17,734 nucleotides of DNA from the NCBI GenBank assembly GCA_910578305.1, contig CAJTQH010000049.1:1-17734 (forward strand), in the 5' to 3' direction. Origin of the DNA: an uncultured Muribaculaceae bacterium. Its GTDB lineage: Bacteria > Bacteroidota > Bacteroidia > Bacteroidales > Muribaculaceae. The first letter of the stretch is position 1. Each line of letters opens with the position of its first letter. The position numbers and the translations under genes were made by a program. The notes under the pieces are model-generated. The model was not told the origin of the DNA and did not search any database. It saw nothing but the letters and a program-made list of their open reading frames with translations. Shown one piece after another: positions 8,118 to 15,724 of this stretch.

Positions 8118-9577
8118 TGGAATCGGTGGGCGATAGTGATTATTATCAGGAACTATATAATCGGTTTCGGACATATCTGCAGGATGAATCCTCCGGATTG
8201 GATTTTTCGGAGGATGAATATGTCGATGTGTTTGACTATGCAGGAGATATTTCCGATAGCTTCGTACAGACCGAAGTGCTTTTTAGGGCATTGTCAAAGT
8301 TTCCTTTCAGTCGCAGATTGAATGAGAGGAAGATGCTGTATTATATGGATTCGGATGATGAATCGGGAGCGTTGTCGGTGGCACGAAGTCTTCCCAAATC
8401 GTCGTTTTTGGCTCAACTTGTGAAGATTCGATATGATGGTGGCAGTGAGGATTCGCAATTGGCTAAACTTGATGATCTGATTGAATCGCTTAAGCCTCAT
8501 TCGCTTGAGGATGAAGATGTGATTCAGCTTGTGAGGCTGGTAGTTGGTGAGTTGTTTAAGATAAGATGGATTGAGGATAATCTTGAGAAGTTGAAGTCCT
8601 TGAGTGAGTTTCCATCAACGATTCTGTTTGAATTTGCACAGGCATTGATGGATGATGTCCGAAATGATGATGCTCGTGCTATAGCTCAGGAACTTACGAT
8701 GCTTGAGCCGTTTAACTTCTCGTTCTGGAGTCTGTTGGCTGAAATAGAAGGAGATCGGTTGATGGATTATGAATCGGCTTTGCAATCGCTCGATTATGCG
8801 CTTGCCATAGATCCTACGCCGCGAAAGGAGTTGTTGATGAAAGCACATTTTCTGTCTATGTCAAAGGCTCCTTGGAATGATGTGGAGAATGTGATGACCG
8901 GTATTTTGGAATCAACGCCTGGCGATTCGGATCTGAGATTTTACTATGTGTCTTTGTGCCGGGAGTATGGATTGCTTGATAAGGCGAGAGCTGAGTTGAA
9001 ACGGTGCTTTGACGGTGTGCATGACAAACGGGCTGCCATAGAAATGGCTTTGGAGTTGCATGATGGGAACTTTCCTGAGTGGGTCACTGACAGAATGCTT
9101 GCCAAGGTTCTGGCGGGTATTGATTCTGATGTGTTTGAAGATATGCTATATGCTGTTTATTCAGACAATCATTATGAAGCGGCTATGAGGCTAATGGATT
9201 TATGTTACGATGCTTCGATGATGCTGTTTGCCGATAAGGCCTTGTTGTTTGTCGAGATGTTATATCGCCTTGGCCGATATGATGAAGTGATTTCGCGTGT
9301 TGACTCATATTATGAATTTCCTGAAGATATGGCGGTGGGGGGATTCGGGTTGCCGCTGGTCTATGCTTTGTCGCGATTGAGAATGAGGCATACAGACGGA
9401 CTTGTGGAATTTATTGACAAAATATTGTCGACTGAATCGACCGCTAAAAATGAGGCTCGTATCAATATGTTTATGCGCAGAGTAGGGTTCAGCATGTATT
9501 TGATTATGCTGAAGTCATACCTTGGTGGTGAAGATGTGGCCGAGAATGCCTATGACCCGTTTGTGTCGTGGTCTTAA
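8114..9577 (+). CDS. TPR-like repeat protein, function unknown
   Basis: 487 residues, strongly acidic at the N terminus (DESSGLDFSEDEYVDVFDYAG region, 24-44) and mainly helical. TPR-like helix pairs are visible, for example about 199-235 (NFSFWSLLAEIEGDRL... ALQSLDYALAIDP) and 238-299 (a second pair ending YGLLDKARAELKRCF); a weaker copy lies near 375-400 (ALLFVEMLYRLGRYDEVISRV). No signal peptide, membrane helix or catalytic motif is seen, so a cytoplasmic scaffold or adaptor role is plausible. The ATG overlaps the glnS stop by 4 nt, which suggests translational coupling. A second ATG follows directly at 8117. Its stop codon overlaps that of the convergent hydrolase gene. The repeats are degenerate and I do not recognise a named family. 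Confidence 0.8.
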   Translation: MMESVGDSDYYQELYNRFRTYLQDESSGLDFSEDEYVDVFDYAGDISDSFVQTEVLFRALSKFPFSRRLNERKMLYYMDSDDESGALSVARSLPKSSFLAQLVKIRYDGGSEDSQLAKLDDLIESLKPHSLEDEDVIQLVRLVVGELFKIRWIEDNLEKLKSLSEFPSTILFEFAQALMDDVRNDDARAIAQELTMLEPFNFSFWSLLAEIEGDRLMDYESALQSLDYALAIDPTPRKELLMKAHFLSMSKAPWNDVENVMTGILESTPGDSDLRFYYVSLCREYGLLDKARAELKRCFDGVHDKRAAIEMALELHDGNFPEWVTDRMLAKVLAGIDSDVFEDMLYAVYSDNHYEAAMRLMDLCYDASMMLFADKALLFVEMLYRLGRYDEVISRVDSYYEFPEDMAVGGFGLPLVYALSRLRMRHTDGLVEFIDKILSTESTAKNEARINMFMRRVGFSMYLIMLKSYLGGEDVAENAYDPFVSWS

Positions 9578-10224
9578 TGTTTTTTTAGCCAAGGATTGTA
9601 TTTGGTTTCATGTTCTACGTTAGTTTCCGGACCATGCCCCGGATAAACTATGGTTTGTGGGGGAAGTGTTAGCAGACGGGTGTTTATACTTGTGAGCAGT
9701 TGTGTGTGATTGCCTCCGGGAAGATCCGTACGTCCTATGCTTTCGTGGAAAAGAGCATCGCCTGACATCAGAAAGCCGTCGGTCGGATTGTAGAAGGCTA
9801 CAGAACCTTGGGTATGTCCCGGAATGTGGATTACATCGAAGTATTCATTGCCAAGGGTGATTCGGTCGTTGTCGGATAGTGGAGTGCTGATTGTAACAGG
9901 TGCGGGCGTTGCAATGGGCAAGTGGAACATAGCGGCCTGTTCGGCAATGGAGACCCCGAGTCCGGCATCTGCTGTATGAGCCTCGGTGTCGACACTGTAT
10001 CGGTCGGATATGTATCCGTTTCCAAGGGCGTGATCGATATGCAGATGTGTGTTGAGCAGATGTGTTATCTTAAGATCGTTTGAGCGGATATATTCGTCAA
10101 GGCGTTGCTGTTCCGCCGCAGACATCATGCCGGGATCGATAATGGCGGCTTCGTGTGTGTCGCTGCACCATGCCACATAGGTGTTCACTCCAAAAAAATT
10201 GAATTCAAATCGTGCGAGTTTCAT
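9574..10224 (-). CDS. MBL-fold metallo-hydrolase (glyoxalase II-like)
   Basis: 216 residues. The metal-binding motif THLHIDH (59-65, with His60, His62, Asp64, His65) is followed by His137 in IPGHTQGS, Asp156 in MSGDALFHESIGRTDL and His197 in YPGHGPET, a complete di-metal site of the glyoxalase II-like metallo-beta-lactamase group. Family members hydrolyse thioesters such as S-lactoylglutathione, but many relatives have other substrates, and the C-terminal substrate domain of true glyoxalase II is absent at this length. No signal peptide, so cytoplasmic. It is read after rsmG with a 4-nt ATGA overlap, so the two are probably translationally coupled. Its stop overlaps the stop of the convergent TPR gene. 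Confidence 0.92.
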   Translation of the reverse strand: MKLARFEFNFFGVNTYVAWCSDTHEAAIIDPGMMSAAEQQRLDEYIRSNDLKITHLLNTHLHIDHALGNGYISDRYSVDTEAHTADAGLGVSIAEQAAMFHLPIATPAPVTISTPLSDNDRITLGNEYFDVIHIPGHTQGSVAFYNPTDGFLMSGDALFHESIGRTDLPGGNHTQLLTSINTRLLTLPPQTIVYPGHGPETNVEHETKYNPWLKKH

Positions 10225-10850
10225 AGCTTTACGTAAACCAGTTGTTTGGTAGTGAAAAATTCTTCGGAAAAGTAATCGCTCAGTGGTACTTCGATAATCG
10301 GGGCTTTTACAGCCCGAGTCTCATCGGTGAGGTCGCCCCCTTTAAGACATAACAAGCCGTTGGGAAGTTTGTTGACGCACTCTTTTGATATGTTTTTGCG
10401 GATCAATGGCACAAGTTCGTCAAGTCGCATAACGGCACGGCTCACCACATAGTCGTACTTGTTACGGCATTCGCCTATGTCTCCGTGCTGAAATGATACG
10501 TTGGAGAGTCCGATTGCTTCGGCCACGGATTGTGCTACACGAATTTTTTTCCCAATACGGTCGATGAGATGGAATCGGCAGTGAGGCCACATGATGGCCA
10601 ACGGGATTCCTGGAAATCCACCGCCTGTGCCCATATCCAGAAACGTTGTACTTTCGTGGGGCGTGATGAATTTGGCAATGGCGAGCGAATGAAGTATGTG
10701 GTGCTCGTAAAGATTGGATATGTCTTTACGTGATATAACATTGATCTTATCGTTCCATTCCCGATAAAGAGGGTCGAGCCTGCTGAACTGATCGATCTGC
10801 TGCGGCGACAGGTTGTGGAAATATTTGGATATGAGCTCTATTGTAGGCAT
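10221..10850 (-). CDS. rsmG: 16S rRNA (guanine527-N7)-methyltransferase RsmG
   Basis: 209 residues, standard for RsmG/GidB. The NDKINVISRKD stretch (33-43) with the HHILHSL segment (50-56) is a family mark. The SAM-binding loop is LDMGTGGGFPGIPLAI (71-86), followed by LIDRIGKKIRV (95-105) and the conserved SRAV (137-140). The enzyme methylates G527 in the 530 loop of 16S rRNA; loss in other bacteria gives low-level streptomycin resistance (family knowledge). It is the first gene of a two-gene minus-strand unit and is divergent from the S1-domain gene, with a short shared intergenic region holding promoters for both. Confidence 0.96.
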   Translation of the reverse strand: MPTIELISKYFHNLSPQQIDQFSRLDPLYREWNDKINVISRKDISNLYEHHILHSLAIAKFITPHESTTFLDMGTGGGFPGIPLAIMWPHCRFHLIDRIGKKIRVAQSVAEAIGLSNVSFQHGDIGECRNKYDYVVSRAVMRLDELVPLIRKNISKECVNKLPNGLLCLKGGDLTDETRAVKAPIIEVPLSDYFSEEFFTTKQLVYVKL

Positions 10851-10881
10851 ACGTAGTAATATTAGTGGTATGTAAACGATG

Positions 10882-10889
10882 CAAAATTA
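10882..10889 (-). promoter_or_regulatory. Probable -7 box of rsmG
   Basis: On the minus strand this reads TAATTTTG, an exact TAnnTTTG, 31 nt upstream of the rsmG start. The -33 region is only approximate (TTTC at about 20 nt). It lies 12 nt from the plus-strand -7 box of the S1-domain gene, so the two promoters overlap. Confidence 0.55.
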
Positions 10890-10901
10890 ATGAATTATTC
10901 G

Positions 10902-10909
10902 TACCTTTG
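10902..10909 (+). promoter_or_regulatory. Probable -7 box of the S1-domain (cvfB-like) gene
   Basis: TACCTTTG, an exact TAnnTTTG, 21 nt upstream of the ATG at 10931, giving a predicted leader of about 15 nt. No good -33 TTTG is present at 19 nt. Its position inside any longer reading frame argues that translation does not start further upstream. Confidence 0.55.
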
Positions 10910-10930
10910 GAAAGTAAATATCATAAACTT

Positions 10931-11767
10931 ATGCTAAAAATTGGACAATACAACACACTTCAAGTAAGTCGTCTGGTAGATTTCGGGGCTTATCTTGATG
11001 GTGGAAACGGTCGGGAAGTGCTCCTGCCAGCACGATATATAGAGCATCCTCTGACGGAAGGGGAGTCTTTGTCAGTGTTTGTTTACACGGATTCGGAAGA
11101 CCGTCCGGTGGCCACTACGGAGCATCCGTATGCCACTGTAGGAGAGTTTGCTTTTCTTGATGTGGTATCGGTAGACAGAATAGGCGCGTTTCTAGATTGG
11201 GGACTTATGAAAGATCTGCTTGTGCCTTTCAGTCAACAGAAATCACGGATGGTGTCGGGAGGCAGGTATCTTGTGTATGTGTATCTTGATGATGCTACAA
11301 AGCGAGTAGTGGCTTCGGCCAAAATAGAAAAGTTTCTTGGAAATGTGATTCCCCGTTATAAGACAGGCGATGCGACAGATGTGTTGGTCTATAGAGAGAC
11401 TCCTATAGGCTATGCATGTATAGTGGACAACCTGCATCAGGGAATGATATATGCCAATCAGGTGTTCCGGCCGATTTCAGTAGGTGACAGGCTGGAGGCA
11501 TACGTGCGACGTGTGCGTCCCGATGGGAAGATTGACCTTATGCTGTCGGGAGCAGTTTCCGAGCGTACAAATGACCTTTCAGATGTGATATTGGATCATT
11601 TACGTGTGCACGGAGGGTATACAGAATTTGACGATCACTCGTCTCCGGAGGTAATCAAGGAGGCATTCTATTGTAGCAAGCGTGATTTCAAGCGAGCTGT
11701 AGGGCACTTGCTCAAATGCGGAAAGATTCGCAAAGAAGATCGTGGATTGTCACTTTTAGATGGATAA
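10931..11767 (+). CDS. cvfB: CvfB-like S1 RNA-binding domain protein
   Basis: 278 residues from the ATG at 10931. An in-frame ATG exists at 10865, but the 22 extra residues would contain the promoter and do not resemble the family, whose proteins begin close to a GQYNTLQVSR-type strand as here (residues 5-14). S1/OB-fold repeats are visible at about 4-62 (VDFGAYLDGG), 68-132 (GAFLDWGLMKDLLVPFSQQ, 85-103) and 145-208 (GMIYANQV, VGDRLEAYVRRVRPDGKIDL). Residues about 213-275 form a winged-helix module (SPEVIKEAFYCSKRDFKRAVGHLLKCGKI). The CvfB/YitL family was named for virulence-factor regulation in Staphylococcus and binds RNA; the role in Bacteroidetes is not established. Divergent from rsmG, upstream of lpxD with an 85-nt gap. 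Confidence 0.88.
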   Translation: MLKIGQYNTLQVSRLVDFGAYLDGGNGREVLLPARYIEHPLTEGESLSVFVYTDSEDRPVATTEHPYATVGEFAFLDVVSVDRIGAFLDWGLMKDLLVPFSQQKSRMVSGGRYLVYVYLDDATKRVVASAKIEKFLGNVIPRYKTGDATDVLVYRETPIGYACIVDNLHQGMIYANQVFRPISVGDRLEAYVRRVRPDGKIDLMLSGAVSERTNDLSDVILDHLRVHGGYTEFDDHSSPEVIKEAFYCSKRDFKRAVGHLLKCGKIRKEDRGLSLLDG

Positions 11768-11793
11768 ATAGTCATGTTTTGAAAAAAAATTGC

Positions 11794-11801
11794 CATATTT
11801 G
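11794..11801 (+). promoter_or_regulatory. Weak candidate -7 box for the lpx operon
   Basis: CATATTTG differs by one base from TAnnTTTG and is followed by an A/T-rich leader of about 45 nt before lpxD. No TTTG lies 19 nt upstream (one is present only 12 nt away). Reading through from the S1-domain gene is an alternative, since no terminator is seen between them. Confidence 0.3.
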
Positions 11802-11852
11802 CACATTATTTAACAATATATTTATAATCGATAAACCGAATCATAATCATAT

Positions 11853-12890
11853 ATGGAGTTTTCCGTAAATCAGATAGCCGCTCTGGCCAATGGCACAGTA
11901 GAAGGTGATGGTGAAGTGAAAATCTGTACTATTGCCAAGATTGAAGAGGGCCACGAGGGAGCTATAGCTTTTCTGGCCAATCCAAAATATTTTCATTATA
12001 TCTATTCCACCGGCGCATCGGCAGTGATAGTCAGCCGTGATTTCAAACTGGAGCATCCTGTGACTCCCACACTTATTCGTGTGGACGACCCGTATGCTAC
12101 GGTGGCACATCTGCTCAATATCGTGCAGCAGATGTCGGCACCTCAGTTGAAGGGTATCGAGCAGCCGTCGTTTGTGTCAGAAGGCGTGGTAGTCGATGAG
12201 GATTCATATATAGGAGCATTTGCCTATATCGGCCGTGGAGTGAAACTCGGACATGGCGTTAAGATATATCCTCAGGTATATGTGGGTGATAATTGTGTGA
12301 TAGGCGATGGTGTTACGCTTTATCCTGGTGTAAAGGTATACCATGGATGTAAGATCGGAGCACGCAGCATAATTCACTCTGGTGCTGTAATCGGTGCCGA
12401 CGGATTTGGTTTCGCTCCTACTGCCGAGGGATATGACAAGATTCCTCAGATAGGGAATGTGGAGATCGCCGAAAATGTGGAGATAGGCGCCAATACAACT
12501 ATAGACCGTGCCATGATGGGGAGCACCCGTATAGGGAAAGGTGTAAAACTCGATAACCTGATACAGATAGCGCATAACTGTCAGGTAGGAGACAATACGG
12601 TGATGGCTGCACAGGCCGGAGTGGCCGGATCTACAAAGGTGGGTAGATGGTGTATGATTGGCGGTCAGGTGGGCTTGGCCGGTCATATAACTGTGGGTGA
12701 TAAAGTTCAGATAGCCGCTCAGTCTGGCATGCAGAAAGATGTTGACTCAGGCTCACGCTTGTTTGGAAGTCCGGCAATGGATCTCAAAGCATATGGCCGT
12801 CAGGCTATCTCGATCAAACGTCTGCCTGAGCTATACAAGAAAGTGGACAAACTTGAGTCTGCTATAAAGGAACTGACAGAAAATAAATAA
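11853..12890 (+). CDS. lpxD: UDP-3-O-acylglucosamine N-acyltransferase LpxD
   Basis: 345 residues, typical for LpxD. An N-terminal uridine-binding domain (1-about 100, including GAIAFLANPKYFHYIYSTGASAVIV) precedes a left-handed beta-helix of hexapeptide repeats (about 105-305). Conserved LpxD marks are GADGFGFAP (181-189), NTTIDRA (214-220) and IQIAHNCQVGDNT (237-249), where His241 matches the catalytic base. A C-terminal helix (315-345) completes the trimer fold. It transfers a 3-hydroxyacyl chain from acyl-ACP to the free amine of UDP-3-O-acyl-glucosamine, the third step of lipid A synthesis, in the cytoplasm. The gene is 14 nt before lpxC-fabZ, whose product makes its substrate. Confidence 0.97.
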   Translation: MEFSVNQIAALANGTVEGDGEVKICTIAKIEEGHEGAIAFLANPKYFHYIYSTGASAVIVSRDFKLEHPVTPTLIRVDDPYATVAHLLNIVQQMSAPQLKGIEQPSFVSEGVVVDEDSYIGAFAYIGRGVKLGHGVKIYPQVYVGDNCVIGDGVTLYPGVKVYHGCKIGARSIIHSGAVIGADGFGFAPTAEGYDKIPQIGNVEIAENVEIGANTTIDRAMMGSTRIGKGVKLDNLIQIAHNCQVGDNTVMAAQAGVAGSTKVGRWCMIGGQVGLAGHITVGDKVQIAAQSGMQKDVDSGSRLFGSPAMDLKAYGRQAISIKRLPELYKKVDKLESAIKELTENK

Positions 12891-12904
12891 TATAATCCAA
12901 CGAT

Positions 12905-14290
12905 ATGAAACAGATAACCCTGCAAGCGCCTTTTTCTGTACATGGAAAAGGGCTGCATACCGGAATGGTAATTGATGCTGAATTTTTGCCGGCACCCGAT
13001 AATCATGGATATAAGATACAACGTATAGATCTGGACGGAGAGCCTATTATCGATGCTGTTGCTGAAAATGTGGTACAGACATCGCGTGGTACAGTCGTGG
13101 CTCGCGGAGAAGTGTCTGTAAGTACCATAGAGCATGCAATGGCTGCTCTATATGCTGCTGGTGTGGATAATGTGCTTATTAGACTAAACGGCCCGGAGAT
13201 GCCTATCCTTGATGGCAGTGCAAAAGAATTCTGTGAAAAAATCAATGAGGTGGGTTTTATAGAGCAGAAGGCCGATAAGGACTACTATATAGTAAAACAG
13301 AAAATAGAGGTGCGTGATGAATCTACCGGAGCTTCGATTGTTGTGCTTCCGGATCAGGATTTCAGCGTGGATGTCATGGTGCAGTTTGATTCTCCAGTGC
13401 TGTCCAATCAGTATGCTTCTATTGACTGTATGGACGATTTTGCAAAAGAGATCGCTTCGTGCCGTACATTTGTGTTTGTGCGAGAAATCGAACCTCTTGT
13501 AAAGGCTAATCTTATCAAGGGTGGTGATCTGGAAAATGCGGTGGTGATATATGACCGCGAAATGCCTCAGGCCGAACTTGACCGTCTTGCCGATTTAATG
13601 GGTGTTTGCCACAAAGAAGTGTCGCAGTTTGGTTTCATTCAGGCAACTCCGCTTATTTATTCCAATGAGCCTGCACGTCATAAGTTACTTGATGTTATGG
13701 GGGATTTGGCCTTAATAGGCCGTCCTATCAAAGGAAAGGTAATAGCTACCCGCCCCGGGCACGGTATCAATACAACATTTGCCAAGAAGATACGCAAGGA
13801 TATAAAGCGCCAGGACATACAGGCTCCGCTTTATGATCCCAACAAAGAGCCTATAATGGATAATAACCGAATACGTGAATTGCTTCCGCATCGCTACCCG
13901 TTCCTGCTGGTTGATAAAATTATAGAAAAAGGCTCAAACTATATCGTGGGAGTGAAGAATATCACAGCCAATGAGCCGTTTTTTACAGGACACTTCCCAC
14001 AGGAGCCAGTCCTCCCCGGCGTGCTTCAGATCGAGGCCATGGCTCAGACAGGCGGACTGCTTGTGTTGAGTACGGTTGATGATCCGGAACGTTATTCTAC
14101 GTATTTTATGAAGATAGACAATGTGAAATTCCGTCAGAAAGTAGTGCCTGGCGATACTCTACTCTTTCATATCTCATTCATGACGGAGTTACGTCGTGGA
14201 TGCGCTGTGATGAAAGGATATGCGTTTGTCGGCGAGAAAATCGTTTCGGAGTGTGAATTCATGGCTCAGATAATAAAGAATAAAGAATAA
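12905..14290 (+). CDS. lpxC-fabZ: Bifunctional LpxC deacetylase / FabZ dehydratase fusion
   Basis: 461 residues, a two-domain fusion. LpxC (about 1-305) shows SVSTIEHAMAAL with zinc ligand His77, then HKLLDVMGDLALIGRPI with His259 and Asp263, and TRPGHG with the general-acid His286. FabZ (about 315-461) shows LLPHRYPFLLVDKI (327-340) and GHFPQEPVLPGVLQIEAMAQ (362-381) with catalytic His363 and Glu377. LpxC performs the committed deacetylation in lipid A synthesis; FabZ dehydrates 3-hydroxyacyl-ACP in fatty acid elongation. Both draw on the 3-hydroxyacyl-ACP pool from opposite sides, so the fusion fixes their ratio. This fusion is a known hallmark of Bacteroidetes and Chlorobi. It sits between lpxD and lpxA with short gaps (14 and 19 nt), so one transcript is likely. 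Confidence 0.98.
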   Translation: MKQITLQAPFSVHGKGLHTGMVIDAEFLPAPDNHGYKIQRIDLDGEPIIDAVAENVVQTSRGTVVARGEVSVSTIEHAMAALYAAGVDNVLIRLNGPEMPILDGSAKEFCEKINEVGFIEQKADKDYYIVKQKIEVRDESTGASIVVLPDQDFSVDVMVQFDSPVLSNQYASIDCMDDFAKEIASCRTFVFVREIEPLVKANLIKGGDLENAVVIYDREMPQAELDRLADLMGVCHKEVSQFGFIQATPLIYSNEPARHKLLDVMGDLALIGRPIKGKVIATRPGHGINTTFAKKIRKDIKRQDIQAPLYDPNKEPIMDNNRIRELLPHRYPFLLVDKIIEKGSNYIVGVKNITANEPFFTGHFPQEPVLPGVLQIEAMAQTGGLLVLSTVDDPERYSTYFMKIDNVKFRQKVVPGDTLLFHISFMTELRRGCAVMKGYAFVGEKIVSECEFMAQIIKNKE

Positions 14291-14309
14291 AACAACAATC
14301 AGTGTAGAT

Positions 14310-15086
14310 ATGAAACAACCATTAGCATATATTCATCCGGCGGCTAAGATTGCCCCCAGTGTAGTGATTGATCCGTTTGTGACCATAGAGCAGAATGTCG
14401 AAATCGGAGAAGGCACACGTATAGGCAGCAATGTGACCATAATGGAAGGAGCGCGCATAGGTAAGAATTGTACAATCTTCCCCGGGGCTGTAATATCCGG
14501 GGTTCCTCAAGATCTGAAATTCCAGGGCGAGGAAACTCTTGCTATTATAGGCGACAACACCACTATAAGAGAGTGTGTGACAATAAACCGTGGAACAGCT
14601 TCAAAGGGTAAGACTGTGGTAGGTGACAATTGCCTCATAATGGCTTATTGCCATGTTGCGCATGACTGTGTGGTAGGTAATAATGTGATAATGTCCAATG
14701 CCACTCAACTTGCAGGTGAGGTGGTAGTGGATAATTTCGCTATTATCGGTGGCGGTACTCTTGTACATCAGTTCTGTCACATAGGATCGCATGTGATGGT
14801 GCAGGGCGGTGCTCTTGTCAACAAGGATATTCCCCCTTATGTAAAGGCTGCTCGTGAGCCGATCGCATATGCCGGTGTCAACTCTATCGGTTTGCGTCGT
14901 CGAGGCTTTTCAAGCGAGGTGATCCGTGAGATTCAAGACATATATCGTTATCTCTATCTGTCGGGACTTAACAATACCGATGCTGTGGAGCGTATCGAAG
15001 CCGAACTGCCCGCTACCAAGGAGCGTGATGAGATAATAATGTTTGTGCGCAATGCCAAACGCGGTATCATAAAGGGATACGTGTGA
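14310..15086 (+). CDS. lpxA: UDP-N-acetylglucosamine acyltransferase LpxA
   Basis: 258 residues, standard length. Hexapeptide beta-helix over about 5-185, with GVPQDLKFQGE (64-74), TIRECVTINRGT (85-96), catalytic His118 in YCHVAHDCVVGN, and GGGTLVHQFCHIG (147-159). The C-terminal helical domain (about 190-258, NSIGLRRRGFSSEVIREI) is typical of LpxA. It moves a 3-hydroxyacyl chain from ACP to the 3-OH of UDP-GlcNAc, the first lipid A step. It is the last gene of the lpxD, lpxC-fabZ, lpxA operon and is followed by a strong terminator after 34 nt. Confidence 0.97.
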   Translation: MKQPLAYIHPAAKIAPSVVIDPFVTIEQNVEIGEGTRIGSNVTIMEGARIGKNCTIFPGAVISGVPQDLKFQGEETLAIIGDNTTIRECVTINRGTASKGKTVVGDNCLIMAYCHVAHDCVVGNNVIMSNATQLAGEVVVDNFAIIGGGTLVHQFCHIGSHVMVQGGALVNKDIPPYVKAAREPIAYAGVNSIGLRRRGFSSEVIREIQDIYRYLYLSGLNNTDAVERIEAELPATKERDEIIMFVRNAKRGIIKGYV

Positions 15087-15120
15087 TACGGCATGCCAGT
15101 CACGGGCAATGAAATATCAG

Positions 15121-15150
15121 ATCCGGTCGGGTTTCCGGCCGGATTTTTTT
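15121..15150 (+). terminator. Rho-independent terminator of the lpx operon
   Basis: A 10-bp GC-rich stem (ATCCGGTCGG at 15121-15130, CCGGCCGGAT at 15135-15144, one G-U pair), loop GTTT, followed by six T residues. It is 34 nt past the lpxA stop. Confidence 0.93.
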
Positions 15151-15160
15151 GATGGTAGGA

Positions 15161-15198
15161 AATAAAAAGAGATTGTGATATATGGTCACAATCTCTTT
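15161..15198 (-). terminator. Rho-independent terminator of the DUF5606 gene
   Basis: On the minus strand a perfect 13-bp stem (AAAGAGATTGTGA and TCACAATCTCTTT, at 15198-15186 and 15178-15166) with a 7-nt loop runs into TTTTTATT. It starts 31 nt past the stop of the minus-strand gene and sits back to back with the lpx terminator, so the convergent units are each closed. Confidence 0.88.
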
Positions 15199-15229
15199 CG
15201 TCAATATGATTGTCCGGCATCGACCGGAT

Positions 15230-15682
15230 TTATGCTTTTGTCTCGGCTTCGTCGGCTTTTTCCGCTGCTTCGGCAGCTTCGTCTTCGGCTATTTCCTGAT
15301 CGTTAAATTCGGTTATTCCGGCAGCGATAAGCTGATTGTACCAGGCAAATACCTTACGAATATCGTTGGTGTATACGCGTTCGTCGTCGAAGTCGGGGAG
15401 GATTTCAGCGAATTTGCTGCGAACGTCGGCGTCGTCGAGTTTTTTTACATCGACTTGTGCGGCTTCGTATTTTGTTTTAATGGCTTCGAATACGTCAGCC
15501 AGGGGTACATCGCCTTCGGTGGTGTAAATGGAGATGTCGCCAAGCGATACTACTTTGTCGTGAGAGTATGCCGGAGTGCGGCGGCCATTGAGCAGGGATT
15601 CGACAATGAGCATGTTTTTGCCCTGATTGACTAATTTGAAAAGGCCCGGGCGACCAGATATTGAAAGGATTGTCTTGATCAT
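15230..15682 (-). CDS. DUF5606 domain-containing protein
   Basis: 150 residues. The N-terminal part (MIKTILSISGRPGLFKLVNQ, then LIVESLLNGRRTPAYSHDKVVSLGDISIY) matches my recollection of the Bacteroidetes-specific DUF5606 family. Residues about 1-55 look like a small beta-rich fold, 60-120 is helical (VFEAIKTKYEA; DVRSKFAEILPDFDDERVYTNDIRKVFAWYNQL), and the C terminus (129-150) is an acidic Ala/Glu tail much like that of S16. No signal peptide or membrane segment. Function is unknown to me. It stands alone with its own promoter box and terminator, convergent with the lpx operon. Confidence 0.85.
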   Translation of the reverse strand: MIKTILSISGRPGLFKLVNQGKNMLIVESLLNGRRTPAYSHDKVVSLGDISIYTTEGDVPLADVFEAIKTKYEAAQVDVKKLDDADVRSKFAEILPDFDDERVYTNDIRKVFAWYNQLIAAGITEFNDQEIAEDEAAEAAEKADEAETKA

Positions 15683-15716
15683 GTTATTTATAACTTGAGT
15701 TTTTAAAATCTATCTG

Positions 15717-15724
15717 CAAAAATA
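15717..15724 (-). promoter_or_regulatory. Probable -7 box of the DUF5606 gene
   Basis: On the minus strand this reads TATTTTTG, an exact TAnnTTTG, 34 nt upstream of the start codon. No TTTG was found at the -33 position. Confidence 0.5.

Noticed and set aside
10865..10930. Upstream start adding 22 residues to the S1-domain protein
   Set aside because: The added part contains the TACCTTTG promoter box and lacks family similarity; the ATG at 10931 gives the usual family length.
15182..15634. A 150-codon plus-strand frame opposite the DUF5606 gene
   Set aside because: It begins inside the minus-strand terminator hairpin and its Phe/Val/Gly-rich product mirrors the real minus-strand gene.
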